The position numbers and the translations under genes were made by a program. Positions 49,201-60,149 of a DNA stretch of 64,000 nt are shown here, piece by piece (positions within the stretch are counted from its first letter, which is position 1; each line of letters starts with the position of its first letter). Origin of the DNA: Pseudopyrenochaeta lycopersici (lineage: Eukaryota; Ascomycota; Dothideomycetes; Pleosporales; Pseudopyrenochaetaceae); assembly GCA_003313425.1 (NCBI GenBank), contig NHZP01000001.1, positions 1 through 64,000 on the forward strand. Reading direction: 5' to 3'. Under the pieces are notes generated by a model. That model saw only the letters and a program-made list of their open reading frames with translations. It was not told the DNA's origin and made no database searches.

Positions 49201-51195
49201 ATGGACCACTTAGGCTAGCTGCAACAGGCAGGCGAGGCTGACTATGAAAGCTACTATCTGAGTAGCCTAAAGGATGGAGCAATACAGACAACTATATACT
49301 AGATCGTTAGCAGAATAATGCACTAAAGATGGCTGATCCTGCTGTTAGAAGTAGTAGTAATATTGTAGAAGGGAAGAGAGCTAGGAGGCTAGCTAACTAG
49401 GCCCTAGCTATATACTACAGAGCATTCGCAGTAGCATTGAATCTAACAGCTCCTTTGAAGCTCGCAGGTGAGATGCCTAGGTCAAGGCTACATCGTGACT
49501 AACTGCTAGAGCCGCCAAAGCGATGGAAGGAAGTAAAGGATTATCCATTTAGTGCTGAGTTTAGAGAGGCAGCACGAGCAGAGCTTAACAGCTGCTGGTT
49601 AAAAGATTGCTTTAAGCGTATAGAGGTTACTGCAATAACAGCAGATGCTAAGGTTCTACCCTTAATATAGGTGTTCTTATATAAGTTTGATGAAGACGGG
49701 TACCTATATAAGTTTAAGGCGCGTATATGCGTACGAGGAGACCTGCAGGAGGCATGGGGTGAGACGTATGCTGCAACGTTAGCTATTAAGGTCTTTTAAT
49801 CTCTTGTAGCACTGGCAGCGGTATTTAACCTAAAGATGTTTTAGTTTAACGCCCTAAACGCCTTTCTTAACGCTTGACTACTACGCAAGATATACTGTCG
49901 TACGCTTGAAGGGTTTACAGATGAGTTTAGCGAGCTTCTTAAGCTTCAGCGAGCGCTCTATGGCTTTAAGGAAGCACTACTGCTGTGGTACTAGGAGCTC
50001 TTATTAACCTTAAAGAAGCTTGGGTTGAGGCCTGTGCTAGGAGCACCGTGCCTATACACGAACGACTGTCTGATCGTCTTTTTCTATGTGGACGATATCG
50101 TCGTCCTCGTCCATCCGCTCAATATAAGCTACTACTAAACGTTTAAGCAACAGATGCTTGGAACGTACGAGATCCGTGAGCTAGGCGAGCTGAAGTGGTT
50201 CCTCGGCATCCGTGTAATCCGCGAGGAACTTACTTAATTAATCTACCTAGTACAGGACTTATTTATTGATAAGATCGCAGTAAAGTTTACCTTGAGGTCT
50301 AGCGTGAGATGCCTGGACGTACCCCTGAGGGACAACGTCCTCCTGCCTTTAACAGAGGATTTAAGTGCTGCTTAAATATAAAGGTATTAGCAGCTAGTTG
50401 GATCACTAGCGTATATATTGACATTAACGAGACCAGACGTCGCGAGAGCGCACTTAATCCTTGCACGCTACCTATAGAATCCAGGGTAAAAGCACCTGCA
50501 CGCTGCCAACTATGTGTGGAGATACCTAATAGGCACAAAGCACCTAGCTATTCGAGCGTTAGGGGACATCTAGCACAGCATAACTAGCATTACATCGCCA
50601 GCTTAGCAGGAGCTAGACTAAGAACCTCTCTTTTATGGTGCATTAGATGCGGCCTTTGCAGATGAGCCTGAAACTCGCCGAAGCTCTTAAGGCTACATCT
50701 TTAAACTATATGGACTGCCTATTGACTGGAAGGCAACAGTCTAACGATTAGTTACAAAATCGACTACTGAGGCTGAGCTGCTATCTCTATCCCTTGCAGG
50801 ATCAGAGATGGAATGGTGGCAACGCTTCTTTTAAGCTATTCAATTTGACCCTGAGTTTACACTAGCACTGTGGTGTGATAACTAGCAGACTGTCTTAATT
50901 GTGATAAAGGCAGTTAATAAGCTTCAGACGAAGCTGAAGCATGTGGACGTACATTATTATTGGTTACGTTAGGAGGTAGCAGAAGGTAGACTGCAGGTAG
51001 ACTGGAAGGCTACTATAGAGATGCTAGCTGACGGCCTTATAAAGATCCTTAGTCGACAGAAGCACGCTGACTTCGTACGCTAGCTAGGACTAAGTGACCT
51101 ATCAAGGATTCGAGAGGAATTAGAGAGTACTGCTCTCAGTCTGCAGGACCTGGGGGGGGTGGTACTACCAACTACAGTAGAGGCAGACGCTTGAG
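46281..51195 (+). pseudogene. Copia-1 gag-pol polyprotein, inactivated
   Basis: Starts at ATG 46281 (MSYNDAGVTRV). Same phase: a gag zinc knuckle CLCGGMHWYREC (from 47136), a protease-like WILDLGSNIYIC (about 47440, a Leu where Ser/Thr is usual), and an integrase with KVDSDRGYG (about 48295) and TPTKSIAWKTPYELVYGRQ (about 48520). The RT motif FYVDDIV (about 50092) and RNase H (WCDN-QT near 50872, KLKHVDVHYYWLR, MLADGLIKIL) follow in another phase, so at least one indel lies between 48.7 and 50.05 kb. TAG and TGA stops recur throughout. The length fits an autonomous Copia polyprotein. Confidence 0.85.
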
Positions 51196-51235
51196 GACAC
51201 TCATTTACAGCTTTCGTTGCTCTTCATTCACTCAA

Positions 51236-51247
51236 GCTGGGGGGGTG
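51236..51247 (+). promoter_or_regulatory. Copia-1 polypurine tract
   Basis: GCTGGGGGGGTG directly before the 3' LTR; the position fits plus-strand priming. Confidence 0.7.
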
Positions 51248-51370
51248 TGTTAGCTAACACGGTTAGCTCCTCACGTGCTCTGTTATATAAGCATCCACAG
51301 GGTATATAGTTCCCTTGTGTCTCATTTGATAGGAATCAACCTAGTTCCTCCTGCCTGCTGCCCGCCAACA
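51248..51370 (+). repeat. Copia-1 3' LTR
   Basis: 123 bp, identical to the 5' LTR except CCA to CTA near the start; followed by the target duplicate CTAAC. Confidence 0.95.
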
Positions 51371-51375
51371 CTAAC

Positions 51376-52600
51376 TTACGGTGTCCTCTCGGCTAGGCTA
51401 GTTATTAGTTACACATTAACTTATATTAATACGCTATTCCTATAGCCCCTTTCCTAAGCTAATTAATAGCTTTATTAATTAACGCTTAAGATAAGCTCTT
51501 TTACTAGCGTACGTAATTATATATTAACGTAGATTAAGCTTTAAACTTACGTATGTTACTTAGAGTTCTAGCTTACTAGGAGGCTTCTTCTAAAGTAGTA
51601 AGTGTTAGTGTACAGAGACCTATATCTAGTTTCTCTAGTATAACAGCTAGATTCAATAATACAAGACTATCGCTATAAAAAGCTAAATTAATATTAACTA
51701 GCGTAAACGCTACCTAAAAGGCTAGGAGGAACTTAAGTTTAGTAATATGGTTAATGTAGTTTTAGATTAGGCCCTTAATGTTACAGCTGTACGCCTTCTT
51801 TAGTAGAGATAAGAAGCTAATATTAAGATACTAGACTAAGTAGGATAAATAGGCCGGCATACAAAGAGTAAGTATATTATTCTCTATATATATCTCTTTA
51901 AATCGGGCTAAGTAGTGGCTTTCGCGGCCATTAAAGATAAGCAGCCTACGTACGCCTACTACACGCGTCTTTGTATACTAGTTGAAGTGCTCCAGCTACT
52001 GACAGCCTAAGTCATTGTTTGTCCAGTCATTGCCACTGACTTTGACTGCCTAGTTAAGTGGGATGTCCTCGTACTAGTCAGATAAGTGGTACTTAGCTGT
52101 GTAGATTAGGAACGGTAGGATTGCCTATCCAGCTGCGTTGATTCCCTGGATTAACATAATCCACTCACGATTACCTGGCTAGATTGTCTTTACCCTACCT
52201 CTCCTATCAGGCCTAGTTACAATATGTTAAATCGTAATCTTATCTATTATAAAGCCAGCTTTATTAAAGTTATAGAGGTCCTCATCTAGGATGCTGTACT
52301 TAGCCTTTGTCTCCTCTACCAGCTTAAACCAGGCGCTAATAACCTCTGTATCCTCGCATAGGGCTATCTGCTGATCATACGGCCAATTGAAACTTGTCTT
52401 AAGACTGTCTGTACGCTTGGCAAAGTTGGATGGCCAATTCTGCCCAACGCGTCCAGCGCCACGTAGAGCGAGCAGCCTATCAGCCATCTCAAGTACGGCG
52501 TTCAGTGTAGGTGGAATCCACGTAATTCCAAACCCAATATGTATCCAATTATCACCAACTCCTTCAGCTCAGTAAGCTCCTTTCATTTGGGCGTATAATC
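51376..52600 (-). pseudogene. Fot1/pogo-type (Tc1/mariner superfamily) transposase relic
   Basis: The open segment 52487-52227 reads MADRLLALRGAGRVGQNW, NFAKR, WPYDQQIALCEDTEVISAWF and YNFNKAGFI. It matches the CENP-B-like HTH to DDE junction of Fot1/pogo transposases; NFNKAGF stands where the first catalytic Asp block (NFDEAGF-like) is expected, with Asp and Glu changed to Asn and Lys by G-to-A. Upstream, KELTELKELV-YILGLELRGF continues in a neighbouring phase, so a frameshift lies near 52515. Downstream the DDE region runs with stops to about 51400. Terminal inverted repeats were not found; Copia-1 may have removed one end. A more decayed copy is at 57750-58625. Confidence 0.75.
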
Positions 52601-53116
52601 GCGTCAGGCAGGTAAACCAGCGCGCCGGTCGCGTAGCATTGATCGGGAAACACGGTAAGTCTTGACTGCAGCTCTCTCGGATTTAAATTAATTTTTTCTG
52701 GTAGCTTAGATTATGAGCTGTATATTAGCTTCTTTCGAAGAGGATTGGTCTTAATTTTGATGAGCCATAATGATTACAAGTTAATGACGTGCGCAAAGTT
52801 AGTGGAGTGGACGGCACGCTTGTGTGGACGGCACGCTTGTGGATTACGTTATATTAAGAAAAGATACATAATAATAAAGATATCGCGTAGGAAGAGAAAG
52901 AAACACGAAAGCAGCGCGTACTAATGGCTAGGCGTACGACCTAGCTAAGTATAGCGACAACTACGCTATAGCATAACATCACTCAATCTTAAGTTGTTGA
53001 AACCCAGAGAGCTTTTAAAGTCGACTTCAACGCTCAAATTGAGCTACATAGTCCCCCTATTCCCAATCAACTATACGGTCAATAGCGCCTAGAAATTAAT
53101 CTGAGCAAAAGATTCC
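52601..53116. other. Low-RIP spacer, no gene seen
   Basis: CA dinucleotides are retained, unlike the surroundings. Contains a 17-bp tandem duplication (TGGACGGCACGCTTGTG) around 52808-52842 and little else. Confidence 0.5.
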
Positions 53117-53875
53117 TTAGCAACGATATACTTTCCCGGTATGGGTACACGTCCCCATGTAGGCAACCTTTAAATTACTTAGTATTAGAGTCTAGTATAA
53201 TTGTTAGAAACAACTTACATTAATATATCCTCCATCACCGTTATTAGTTACGGTACCAGATATTATCTCGAAACAGTCATAACTATCGAAGGACTGTTAG
53301 AAGGGACTTCGTCGAGTCGGTAAAAAAGCACCAGAGCCTTACTCAGTATTATATATGTCCCAATCGAACTTAATATTAATTGGGCCTTCGTAGTTGCTAC
53401 CACTGCTCCATGAATAGGGGCCGTTGAAGCAAGCAATGCCTTTGACATTGGAGGGGCTTCTGTGGTCCCAGAGATCTGCGACCATTTCCTTTGTGAAGGC
53501 GGTGCGAGCCTAGAGCGACTTGTCAACAGAAATCAACTTAGATACGGCATAGACCTACTTCGTCGAAATCTTTGAATTTGGATCCTTCAGGCTCGAGGTG
53601 AGCCTTCGCGACGTCAACGGCCGCTTTTGCTGCACCTGCAAGAAGCTGTCCCCTGATCACCTTGACTAGCAATATTGCGATAGCACCGAACCGTTTCTGA
53701 TGCACATGTACATCCTTTCTGCAACTTAGCTTATGCATCCCCATTGTCTTTAATAGGCCTTCCTTACTTGGCTCACCTCCATTGATCTCTCGAAATTTTC
53801 GATAGGGGCAGGGACGGCCAAAGCCGAACTCGCAAGAGCGAGAATGCTCAAACAGCTAATCTTAGAAATTTGCAT
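53117..53875 (-). CDS. Small secreted four-cysteine protein, five exons (candidate effector-like gene)
   Basis: ATG at 53875 opens a typical signal peptide (MQISKISCLSILALASSALA, then VPAP). A spliced model stays open: exon 1 53875-53768 (36 codons); intron GTAAGG...CAG; exon 2 53696-53559; intron 53558-53510 (GTAGGT...CTCTAG, 49 nt); exon 3 53509-53343; intron 53342-53283 (GTAAGG...TTCTAAC...GATAG, 60 nt); exon 4 53282-53219; intron 53218-53168 (GTAAGT...TTCTAAC...AAAG, 51 nt); exon 5 53167-53117, TAA. The product is about 175 aa, the mature part having four Cys (ACFNG, DCFE, GTCTH, YRC-end), enough for two disulfides. Phases and branch sites agree for introns 2-4; the acceptor of intron 1 is the least certain. 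Family not recognised. It lies in a 3-kb island with little RIP among dead transposons, a common setting for lineage-specific secreted proteins. Confidence 0.6.
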
Positions 53876-55347
53876 AATGGCAGCAGATGTAAAAATCCTT
53901 CAGAGGAGGTGGGGATAGTAGAGTGTTAGCTGCAGATGTTGATGTGGACAGAAGTAATTAGAAAATGAGCGGCTGTGACCGTCATACTTATACTGCTGGC
54001 AAATTGTATGAGGTCGAGTCCATTGGCTACTGGCGGCACGAGCAAACCAGCATTATAGGCTGGACGACATTAGATGTCCGTGGCCAATTCAGAAGTTACA
54101 TCGAACTAAAACGTCTATGAACAGGGGCAGGGCTATCCCTACTAAATCGTGACGAATTAGATTACTCGGAAACTGTCAACTTAGTCATAAATAAGTCTAC
54201 TCTGCGGACCAGCCCTTTATGCTAGGTAGAATAACAGAACGGGACTAGATGCTATATTATGTTTCTTAAAGCTTAAGGCTGAGGTCCTACTTAATAGCGA
54301 AGGTGGCCTTCAAGTAGCCTATTAGGATGTCGGGCGCGGTTCTTACGGAACTTCGATTGTCAAACCGTTGAATTTAAGAAGCAATAGCGAATTGCTCAAT
54401 GTCCGTGCTGTTCTTTTCTACCAGGAGCGATGGCGGAGCGGTATTTGACGGAAAAAGAATTGTCGGTGTGACTCTTCTCCGGTTTAGGCGGCACAGGTAA
54501 CTAGAGTTGTTGGCAGCGGATTAGAATCTTTTGCCGTATTGTAAGCATAACGCCACTCTCTCGAGAGGACTTCACTTCTCTAGCTTTCACCTCCTTCCTA
54601 CATTTCTCCCGACCGGTGTGATCAGATGTCAGTGTCATTATTAATACCGCCGATGAACAGCTGGGGCAACCCATCTTGTATAATCTAAGCATTAATTTTG
54701 TGATTGTAGGTAAGTACGAGAAACATATATGCTTCTATAGAACATGGAACACTTTATAGCAACCTCGTACCTGCGGGTAACCACCTCGGAACGCATCGGA
54801 TTTTTGAGGAGGTTATGACCTTCGCAACTGGTTTTGAGGAGAAGCTCGGGCTCCCTAGTACAGCTGCGCTGATTTTGAGGCGCATCTGGTATAGGGAAAG
54901 GATGCTAAAGCATTTAGCTCAGCCGGTTCTATATTGAACACAACAGCCGTTATTAGTTCCCCGCCAGCAGACTAGTCAACAAATAAATCAAATCAGAGCC
55001 TGACTTGATAACTGAGCACTATCTGGTCTGTGTTCGTTCGCACGTCTCATTTGTAGGGCTATTCCTGAGACTTGATTTGATAACAAGTCTGCCCGCTAGT
55101 TCCTGTACTAAGAGGTGCAAGCAAGCTTAGGGAGCGCGCCAAATATCACATCGTACGACACGGCACGACTGTTCTACCATTCGTCAGCGAACGACGTGTT
55201 ATGATAGTAGCACGACTCTAACAATGAGGGCTTAACTCAGGGGCTTTCTATCCTGGAAGTGATATAACAGGGTTATTATGGATCGACAGAAACGTAGAGC
55301 AGATCATGTAAATCCTGGCCTACTAGGACACCTTGGTAAGCGAGATA
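53876..55347. other. Low-RIP unique sequence upstream of the secreted-protein gene
   Basis: Mixed-composition sequence with normal CA content. Short open frames occur on both strands (for example 54692-54501) but none shows a recognisable domain or convincing splice structure. A TATA-like GTATAAGTATG lies about 105 bp upstream of the secreted-protein ATG on the minus strand (near 53980). A decayed host gene could be hidden here. Confidence 0.4.
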
Positions 55348-55443
55348 CGAACCGCCGATCGAACCGCCGATCGAAACCGCCGATCGAAACCGCCGATCGA
55401 ACCGCTGAATCAAACCGCCGACCGAACCGCCGACCGAACCGCC
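55348..55443. repeat. 12-13 bp GC-rich minisatellite (CGAACCGCCGAT)n
   Basis: About seven or eight units of CGAACCGCCGAT/CGAAACCGCCGAT/CGAACCGCCGAC. The unit contains GATCG and CCGCCG but few CpA sites, so it is little changed by RIP. Confidence 0.9.
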
Positions 55444-55615
55444 TCAATAAGTGTTTTCTTCACAATGGACGCGATAGTACGTGATTTTAATGCATCTCGC
55501 CGAAGAAAAGACTCTCACATGATGGCTCTTACGATTAATATGCGCTAGATTCCCTGCCTCGCCGGCGTTAGCTATAGAAATAGCGGAAAAGGCCCGCCGC
55601 TCCCGGCTTCACTTC

Positions 55616-55800
55616 TGTTAGATTCACGCATGGGAACAGCTCAATATTAATGGGGTGAGTTTTTATGTTGATTGTTGTTATTTTCATGTTCTCTGCCTTT
55701 TTGTGTGTGTGACTCTGCCAAGTGGTTACAACAGAACGTTGTACTACCATGTTGCATCTCGTCTCTTAGTTAGCACACTAAATAAAGGGGTTATCTCACA
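55616..55800 (-). repeat. Putative LTR of Copia-2
   Basis: A 185-bp segment with TGTTAG...CTCACA ends. On the minus strand it follows a purine tract (GCTGAGGGGATG, 55801-55812) downstream of the RNase H end, where the 3' LTR is expected. No partner LTR is in the window, so this is inference from position and ends. Confidence 0.55.
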
Positions 55801-57650
55801 CATCCCCTCAGCTTAGAAGCTATTTCAAGCTGGATCAGTTGATACTTATGGTGCGAGCATAAGGTCTTCAAGTTGTTCTTGAATTGCCTCTAGAGGCGTG
55901 TCATTCGTCACCTCTTGATTCGTTACGTCTCATAGCCCAAGCTGGTCTAAGAACTCCTGCCACCTATTGGCTGGCAGTACTTTAGTAAGGCCGTCAGCTA
56001 TCATGTCTTCGGACTGGACGTATACTACTGCGATTCTCCCAGATGATACTTCCTGACGTAGCCAGTGGTTGTGGATATCAACGTGCCTCAGCTTCGTTCG
56101 GAGCTTTGAGACTTCTGCAGTGACGAGCCGGATAGTTTGGGTGTTGTCACACTGGATAGCTATCGGTGATGGTAGTGGAACTTGCAGTTCAGCTAGTAAA
56201 CGGGAGGTAAAGATAACTTCCTCTGCCACTTAGGATAGAGCTAGTAGCTCAGCTTCTGTTGTGGACGTAGTGGCAGTATCTTACTTGCTTGATCTCCACG
56301 CAATGAGCCCGTTGAATAGCTTATTTGCATATTATTGTGAGCTTTTCCTGTCCAGCGTGCTATCTGCAAAAAAGGCATCGCTAGCTACTTGAAAGCCGTC
56401 TCCGCCACCAAGCTGGAGTGCTTTCCATCAGGTGCTGGCCAGGTATAGTAGGACTCGGTCCGCGGCATCTTGATGCTCAGTGCCTGGGTTTGACAGAAAT
56501 CGTGTCAGTCGTGATGTGGCAAAGGCAATGTCAGGTCGGGTGGTGACGGCAGCGAAAGAAGTGATCCAATTTTGCGTTGATATTTGTTGATTTCAGCAGA
56601 CATAGCCAGTTCAGTCCTCGGCTTGTGCTCTGCTGGGGCTATTGGCGTGTCATGACGACAGTTTATCCACCAAGCGTTGGACTTTGTCAGCGTATGCTGC
56701 TCTGACAGCTGGATGAAACGTTACTCCTGCTTCCGAATAACCTACACTCCAAGAAACCACCGGAGATTATCTCCACTAGTAACAGTGTACTTCTTCTGCA
56801 ATAGCTTAACTACTTGTTCTGCTTCTCTGCTCGTCCGCTTGTCGTATGCTATTATAATATCATCTACATAGAAGAAGATGATGATACGGTCTTTGATCGT
56901 GCAACATGGCTCATGTAGGACTGTCTTGAAGCCCATTGTCCGAAGAGTCGATGTGAATTCCTTATTTCTGCCATAGCAAAGGTAATATGTAGAGGCCCTA
57001 CAGAGCCTTCTGGACTCGAAGGATAGTGTCGCTCTTCTTATATCCTTTTGGCATTCTCATATATATCTCTCGGTCCATAGATGCGCGCACAAAGCTATTA
57101 GTTACGTCGTACTGCTTGAGTTCGAGGTCGCATTTGGCAGCAATCGCCATCAGCGTTCTAAACGAATGACTTGCTAGTGTCGCTGCGTACGTGTCTTAGG
57201 AGGTGATATTCCTCTGCTAGTCGCCGTGTACGACTAGTCGTGCTTTATGCTTTATAATCCGATGATGTTTGTCGAGCTTATAGGTACATACCCACATGCA
57301 GTCTAATATCTACTGGCCTATTAGTTTAATCGCTTTCTTAAGTACTTCTAACTATAATCCTATTTGCTGGTAGCTTACTAGGTGTAGTTACTCTGCCTCC
57401 TTAAACAAGTCGCCTATTGGATGTTCTTTAAGCTTGGTTCGGTATGTTAGCAGAGGTGGAAGTTGGCTTTGATGCAGCTTCGAGCCATTAGCGAGCAGTC
57501 TTTTTATCTTAGCGTTGTTAATAACTTCTCCTCAGCATTGTCTAACTTTTCCGGCTTAAGTTCCCGCTATAAAGGCTACTGCCTAGAGGACAGACTTAAA
57601 CGACCTGTGTAGTGTTAGTCTAGTTTAACATCCAGCTATTAGTCTAGCTA
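55801..57650 (-). pseudogene. Copia-2: 5'-truncated Ty1/Copia pol (RT-RNase H)
   Basis: Minus strand. The RNase H segment 56229-55930 has IQCDNTQTIRLV, KLRHVDIHNHWLRQE and MIADGLTKVLP. The RT segment 56936-56742 has FFYVDDIIIAY and LRWFLGV, in a different phase. Further upstream, to about 57300, YDVTNSFVRASMDREIYMRMP can be read through stops. Gag, protease and integrase are absent, and homology fades near 57650 before the second pogo relic. Its sequence differs from Copia-1 (YVDDII against YVDDIV, other RNase H wording), so it is a separate family. Confidence 0.8.
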
Positions 57651-57749
57651 GTAGTGCTGCTAGTAGCGGCGTTACTAGAGTTGTTAGTAGATAGTTACTA
57701 ATCCTTCTCCCTTAGTAGTACTCTATCGAAGATAAGGCTAGACTTAGGG

Positions 57750-58625
57750 CCTAAAATTCTACCTAAAATAGTTTAGCGTTAAAGGTTTTATATTTTAAAC
57801 TATATCTTAACATAACAATGTCTGTCTAGAGAGGGACAAGGCCTACCTCTTAAAATATTAAGAGTATATTTACTAAAGTAATACCTTAATTAAAATCTAC
57901 TTTAAAAGTAGGTAGAAATTTAAACTTAGTAATATAGTTAATGTAGGCTTCAATTAAGCTTTCTATTTAGTAGCTATATACCTTTTTAAGAGAAATGAAG
58001 TAGCTAATATTAAAAAGCTATAGTAAATATAATAAGTCTAGTAGTATATAAAAAGTATGAATATTTCTTTTTTTATAGATCTCTTAAATTAAAAAGAGTA
58101 ATAGTTTTTATAGCGATTAAAGATAACGAACTAATATACGCTTACTACTTTTATTTTTATATAACTATTAAAGTACTTTAGCTATACTACTTTAAGCTAA
58201 TTGGTTATTTAGATATTATTATTAACTAAAATAGCCTAGTTATATAGAATAGTATCTTCTTAGTACTAAGTAGATAAGTAATATTAGCTATTAAAAATTA
58301 AGAAGAGTAAAACTATTTAGCTAGCTATATTAATACTTTAAATTAATATTACTTACTTATAGTTATATAGCTAAATAGCCTTTAGCTACTCTCTCTTTTT
58401 TAACTTAATTATAACTAGATAAATTATAAGTTTACTTATTTTTAAGCTAGCTTTATTAAAAATATATATATTTTTATTTATAATACTATATTTTATTTTT
58501 ATCTCTTCTACTAGCCTAAATTAGCAGCTTCTTAGCTAAAAGTTTTTATATAAAGCTCTTTACTTATTATATGGTTAAGTAAAATATATTATAAGACTAT
58601 TTATATACTTAATAAAGTTATATAG
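57750..58625 (-). pseudogene. Second Fot1/pogo transposase relic, RIP-saturated
   Basis: Collinear with 51700-52440: shared words include AACTTAAGTTTAGTAATATGGTTAATGTAG (here AAATTTAAACTTAGTAATATAG...), TAAGCTAATTGG/GTCATTGTTTGTCC and CCAGCTTTATTAAAG/TAGCTTTATTAAAA. It has a much higher TA content and no open reading segment. Confidence 0.6.
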
Positions 58626-58642
58626 CTACTTTTACTTAACTT

Positions 58643-58775
58643 TTGTAACAGTGCAGAGCCCTATTACGCTAAAATAGCCAAAAGTACATTAATACTAGCT
58701 CAACTACTAGTACTAGGCTCTGTATCTAATATATAGGTGAGCTGCAACGGTAACCCTCTTAGCAATCTGTTACAA
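58643..58775. mobile_element. Possible MITE-like element with 9-bp terminal inverted repeats
   Basis: Inverted TTGTAACAG (58643-58651) and CTGTTACAA (58767-58775) enclose 115 bp of higher-GC sequence that contrasts with AT-rich flanks. It also holds an internal AGAGCC/GGCTCT pair. No clear target duplication was found. Confidence 0.35.
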
Positions 58776-58990
58776 CTTTACTTCTACTATATACTACTAG
58801 TAGCTTATTAGCTATATTACTTATAGCTATATATATAGCTAGAAACCTATACTAATTTATATTAAGTATATAATTAACTATTATAAGGAAGTCTGCAGAG
58901 GAGGTAAGATTTAGACCTATAGAATAGGTTTAAGCTAGTACTAAAGTAGACTAGTACTATAATATATATTATAATAGTAGGATAGATAAG

Positions 58991-59216
58991 TGTTACGATC
59001 CTACTGAGACCCTGTCCTAGTAGCACCAACAGGACCTCGCAGACATTGGACAAACAACTGAGATTACGTAACGTGCTTAGTTAATTAGTATAATTAGTAG
59101 TACTAAGCACACTAAGCACACTAAGTAACCTGCATAATCTCTATGTATATAGATTACTACAATAAACCCTTACAGATTATTATATTTAACTTAATATTAT
59201 ACTGTGCCGTTGCACA
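58991..59216. repeat. Possible LTR (TGTTACGATCC...GCACA)
   Basis: A less-decayed 226-bp block with TG...CA ends lying upstream of the Gypsy gag relic. It contains a direct repeat ACTAAGCACACTAAGCACACTAAG and an AATAAA-like word. The TGTTACGA start resembles fungal Gypsy LTRs. No second copy is in the window, so the assignment is tentative. Confidence 0.4.
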
Positions 59217-59560
59217 GGGTACCTGGGCAATCAGGTAATGATAGGTTTCCTTTGTCAGCGAACTTTGGTGATAAGACTTGGAGATGCGAGAGATCTTAAC
59301 ACTATGCACTACACACCACGATTATTCACTTTAAAGACTAAGATTTTGCGAGGTAGCTAGTGCATTAGCTATATTAATTAAGAACATTTTAGACTATTTT
59401 ACTTATTAATTTTAATTAGCTTCTATACTTACCTTTATTTCTAGCAGACTGCACAGGTAAGGCTACTCCTGTTATTCACGCATATTTAATTCTAGCGTTA
59501 CCTCTTATTTATAACACTAGAACTGCAGGATTATACTAAACTACTTTATTTACTCTATAA
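59217..59560. repeat. Dispersed repeat, copy 2
   Basis: Matches 44980-45345. The first half keeps more CA here (CTGGGCAATCAGG, TTTGTCAGCGAACTTTGG); the second half is more decayed than in copy 1. Confidence 0.65.
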
Positions 59561-59746
59561 ATTATAGCGAAGCCTAAGGGGTAAAATATTCTATTCTAGT
59601 TCGGCTATAGCTAATAAGAGTAGAAAGACCCTATATAGTATTAAATAGTTAATATTAAAAATATAAATATAAGAGCGCTATATTATATTATAAAGATTAT
59701 AGGATTACTTAGAAAGAGCTAGGTATCTGTTTAACTCTAATAAATC

Positions 59747-59826
59747 TTAGAGAGGGATGGCGCTGTTGCGGCTAGCCTTTAGAACCTTAGAGAGGGATAG
59801 CGCTATTATAGCCACCCCCTCCATAT
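59747..59826. repeat. 40-bp direct duplication
   Basis: TTAGAGAGGGATGGCGCTGTTGCGGC at 59747 and TTAGAGAGGGATAGCGCTATTATAGC at 59787, period 40 bp, differing by transitions. Confidence 0.7.
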
Positions 59827-60149
59827 TTTTAGAGCTAAGAGTTAACAGGGACTAGCTCTATTAAGGCTATATCCTTATTATCTTACTATAATAAATTAAG
59901 ACTTCCTATAAGATAAGTAGAAGCTAACTTAGTAGTAGAAAAATAATAAGAATAAGAATAAGGGGATAAAAAATAGAAATAAGAATAGCTATAAATAATT
60001 AAGGAATAATTTAGAAGTAGTATAGTATTACATTTTAGTTAATTATTAGTGTTAGTAAGGAACTACCTAGTAGTTATAGTCTCCTTATTTAGTTATACTA
60101 AATGGCTGTAGCAGCCTATTTAGGATTTAGCCTTTAGTTATCCTTATAG

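Larger units (their letters stand above)
45942..51370 (+). mobile_element. Copia-1: complete Ty1/Copia LTR retrotransposon (5,429 bp)
   Basis: Bounded by two 123-bp LTRs that begin TGTTAG and end CCAACA. They differ at one position that I could see (GCCAACAC/GCTAACAC). The 5-bp target duplication CTAAC lies at 45937-45941 and 51371-51375. Internal order gag, protease, integrase, RT, RNase H identifies the Copia superfamily. Reading frames are broken, so the element is defective although its ends look young. Confidence 0.95.

Noticed and set aside
54501..54692. 63-codon minus frame in the low-RIP island
   Set aside because: No recognisable domain, no supportive splice structure and no homology to anything else in the window.
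55278..55548. Two overlapping + frames rich in Asn/Arg/Pro
   Set aside because: They are translations of the GC-rich 12-13 bp minisatellite and have no flanking coding signal.
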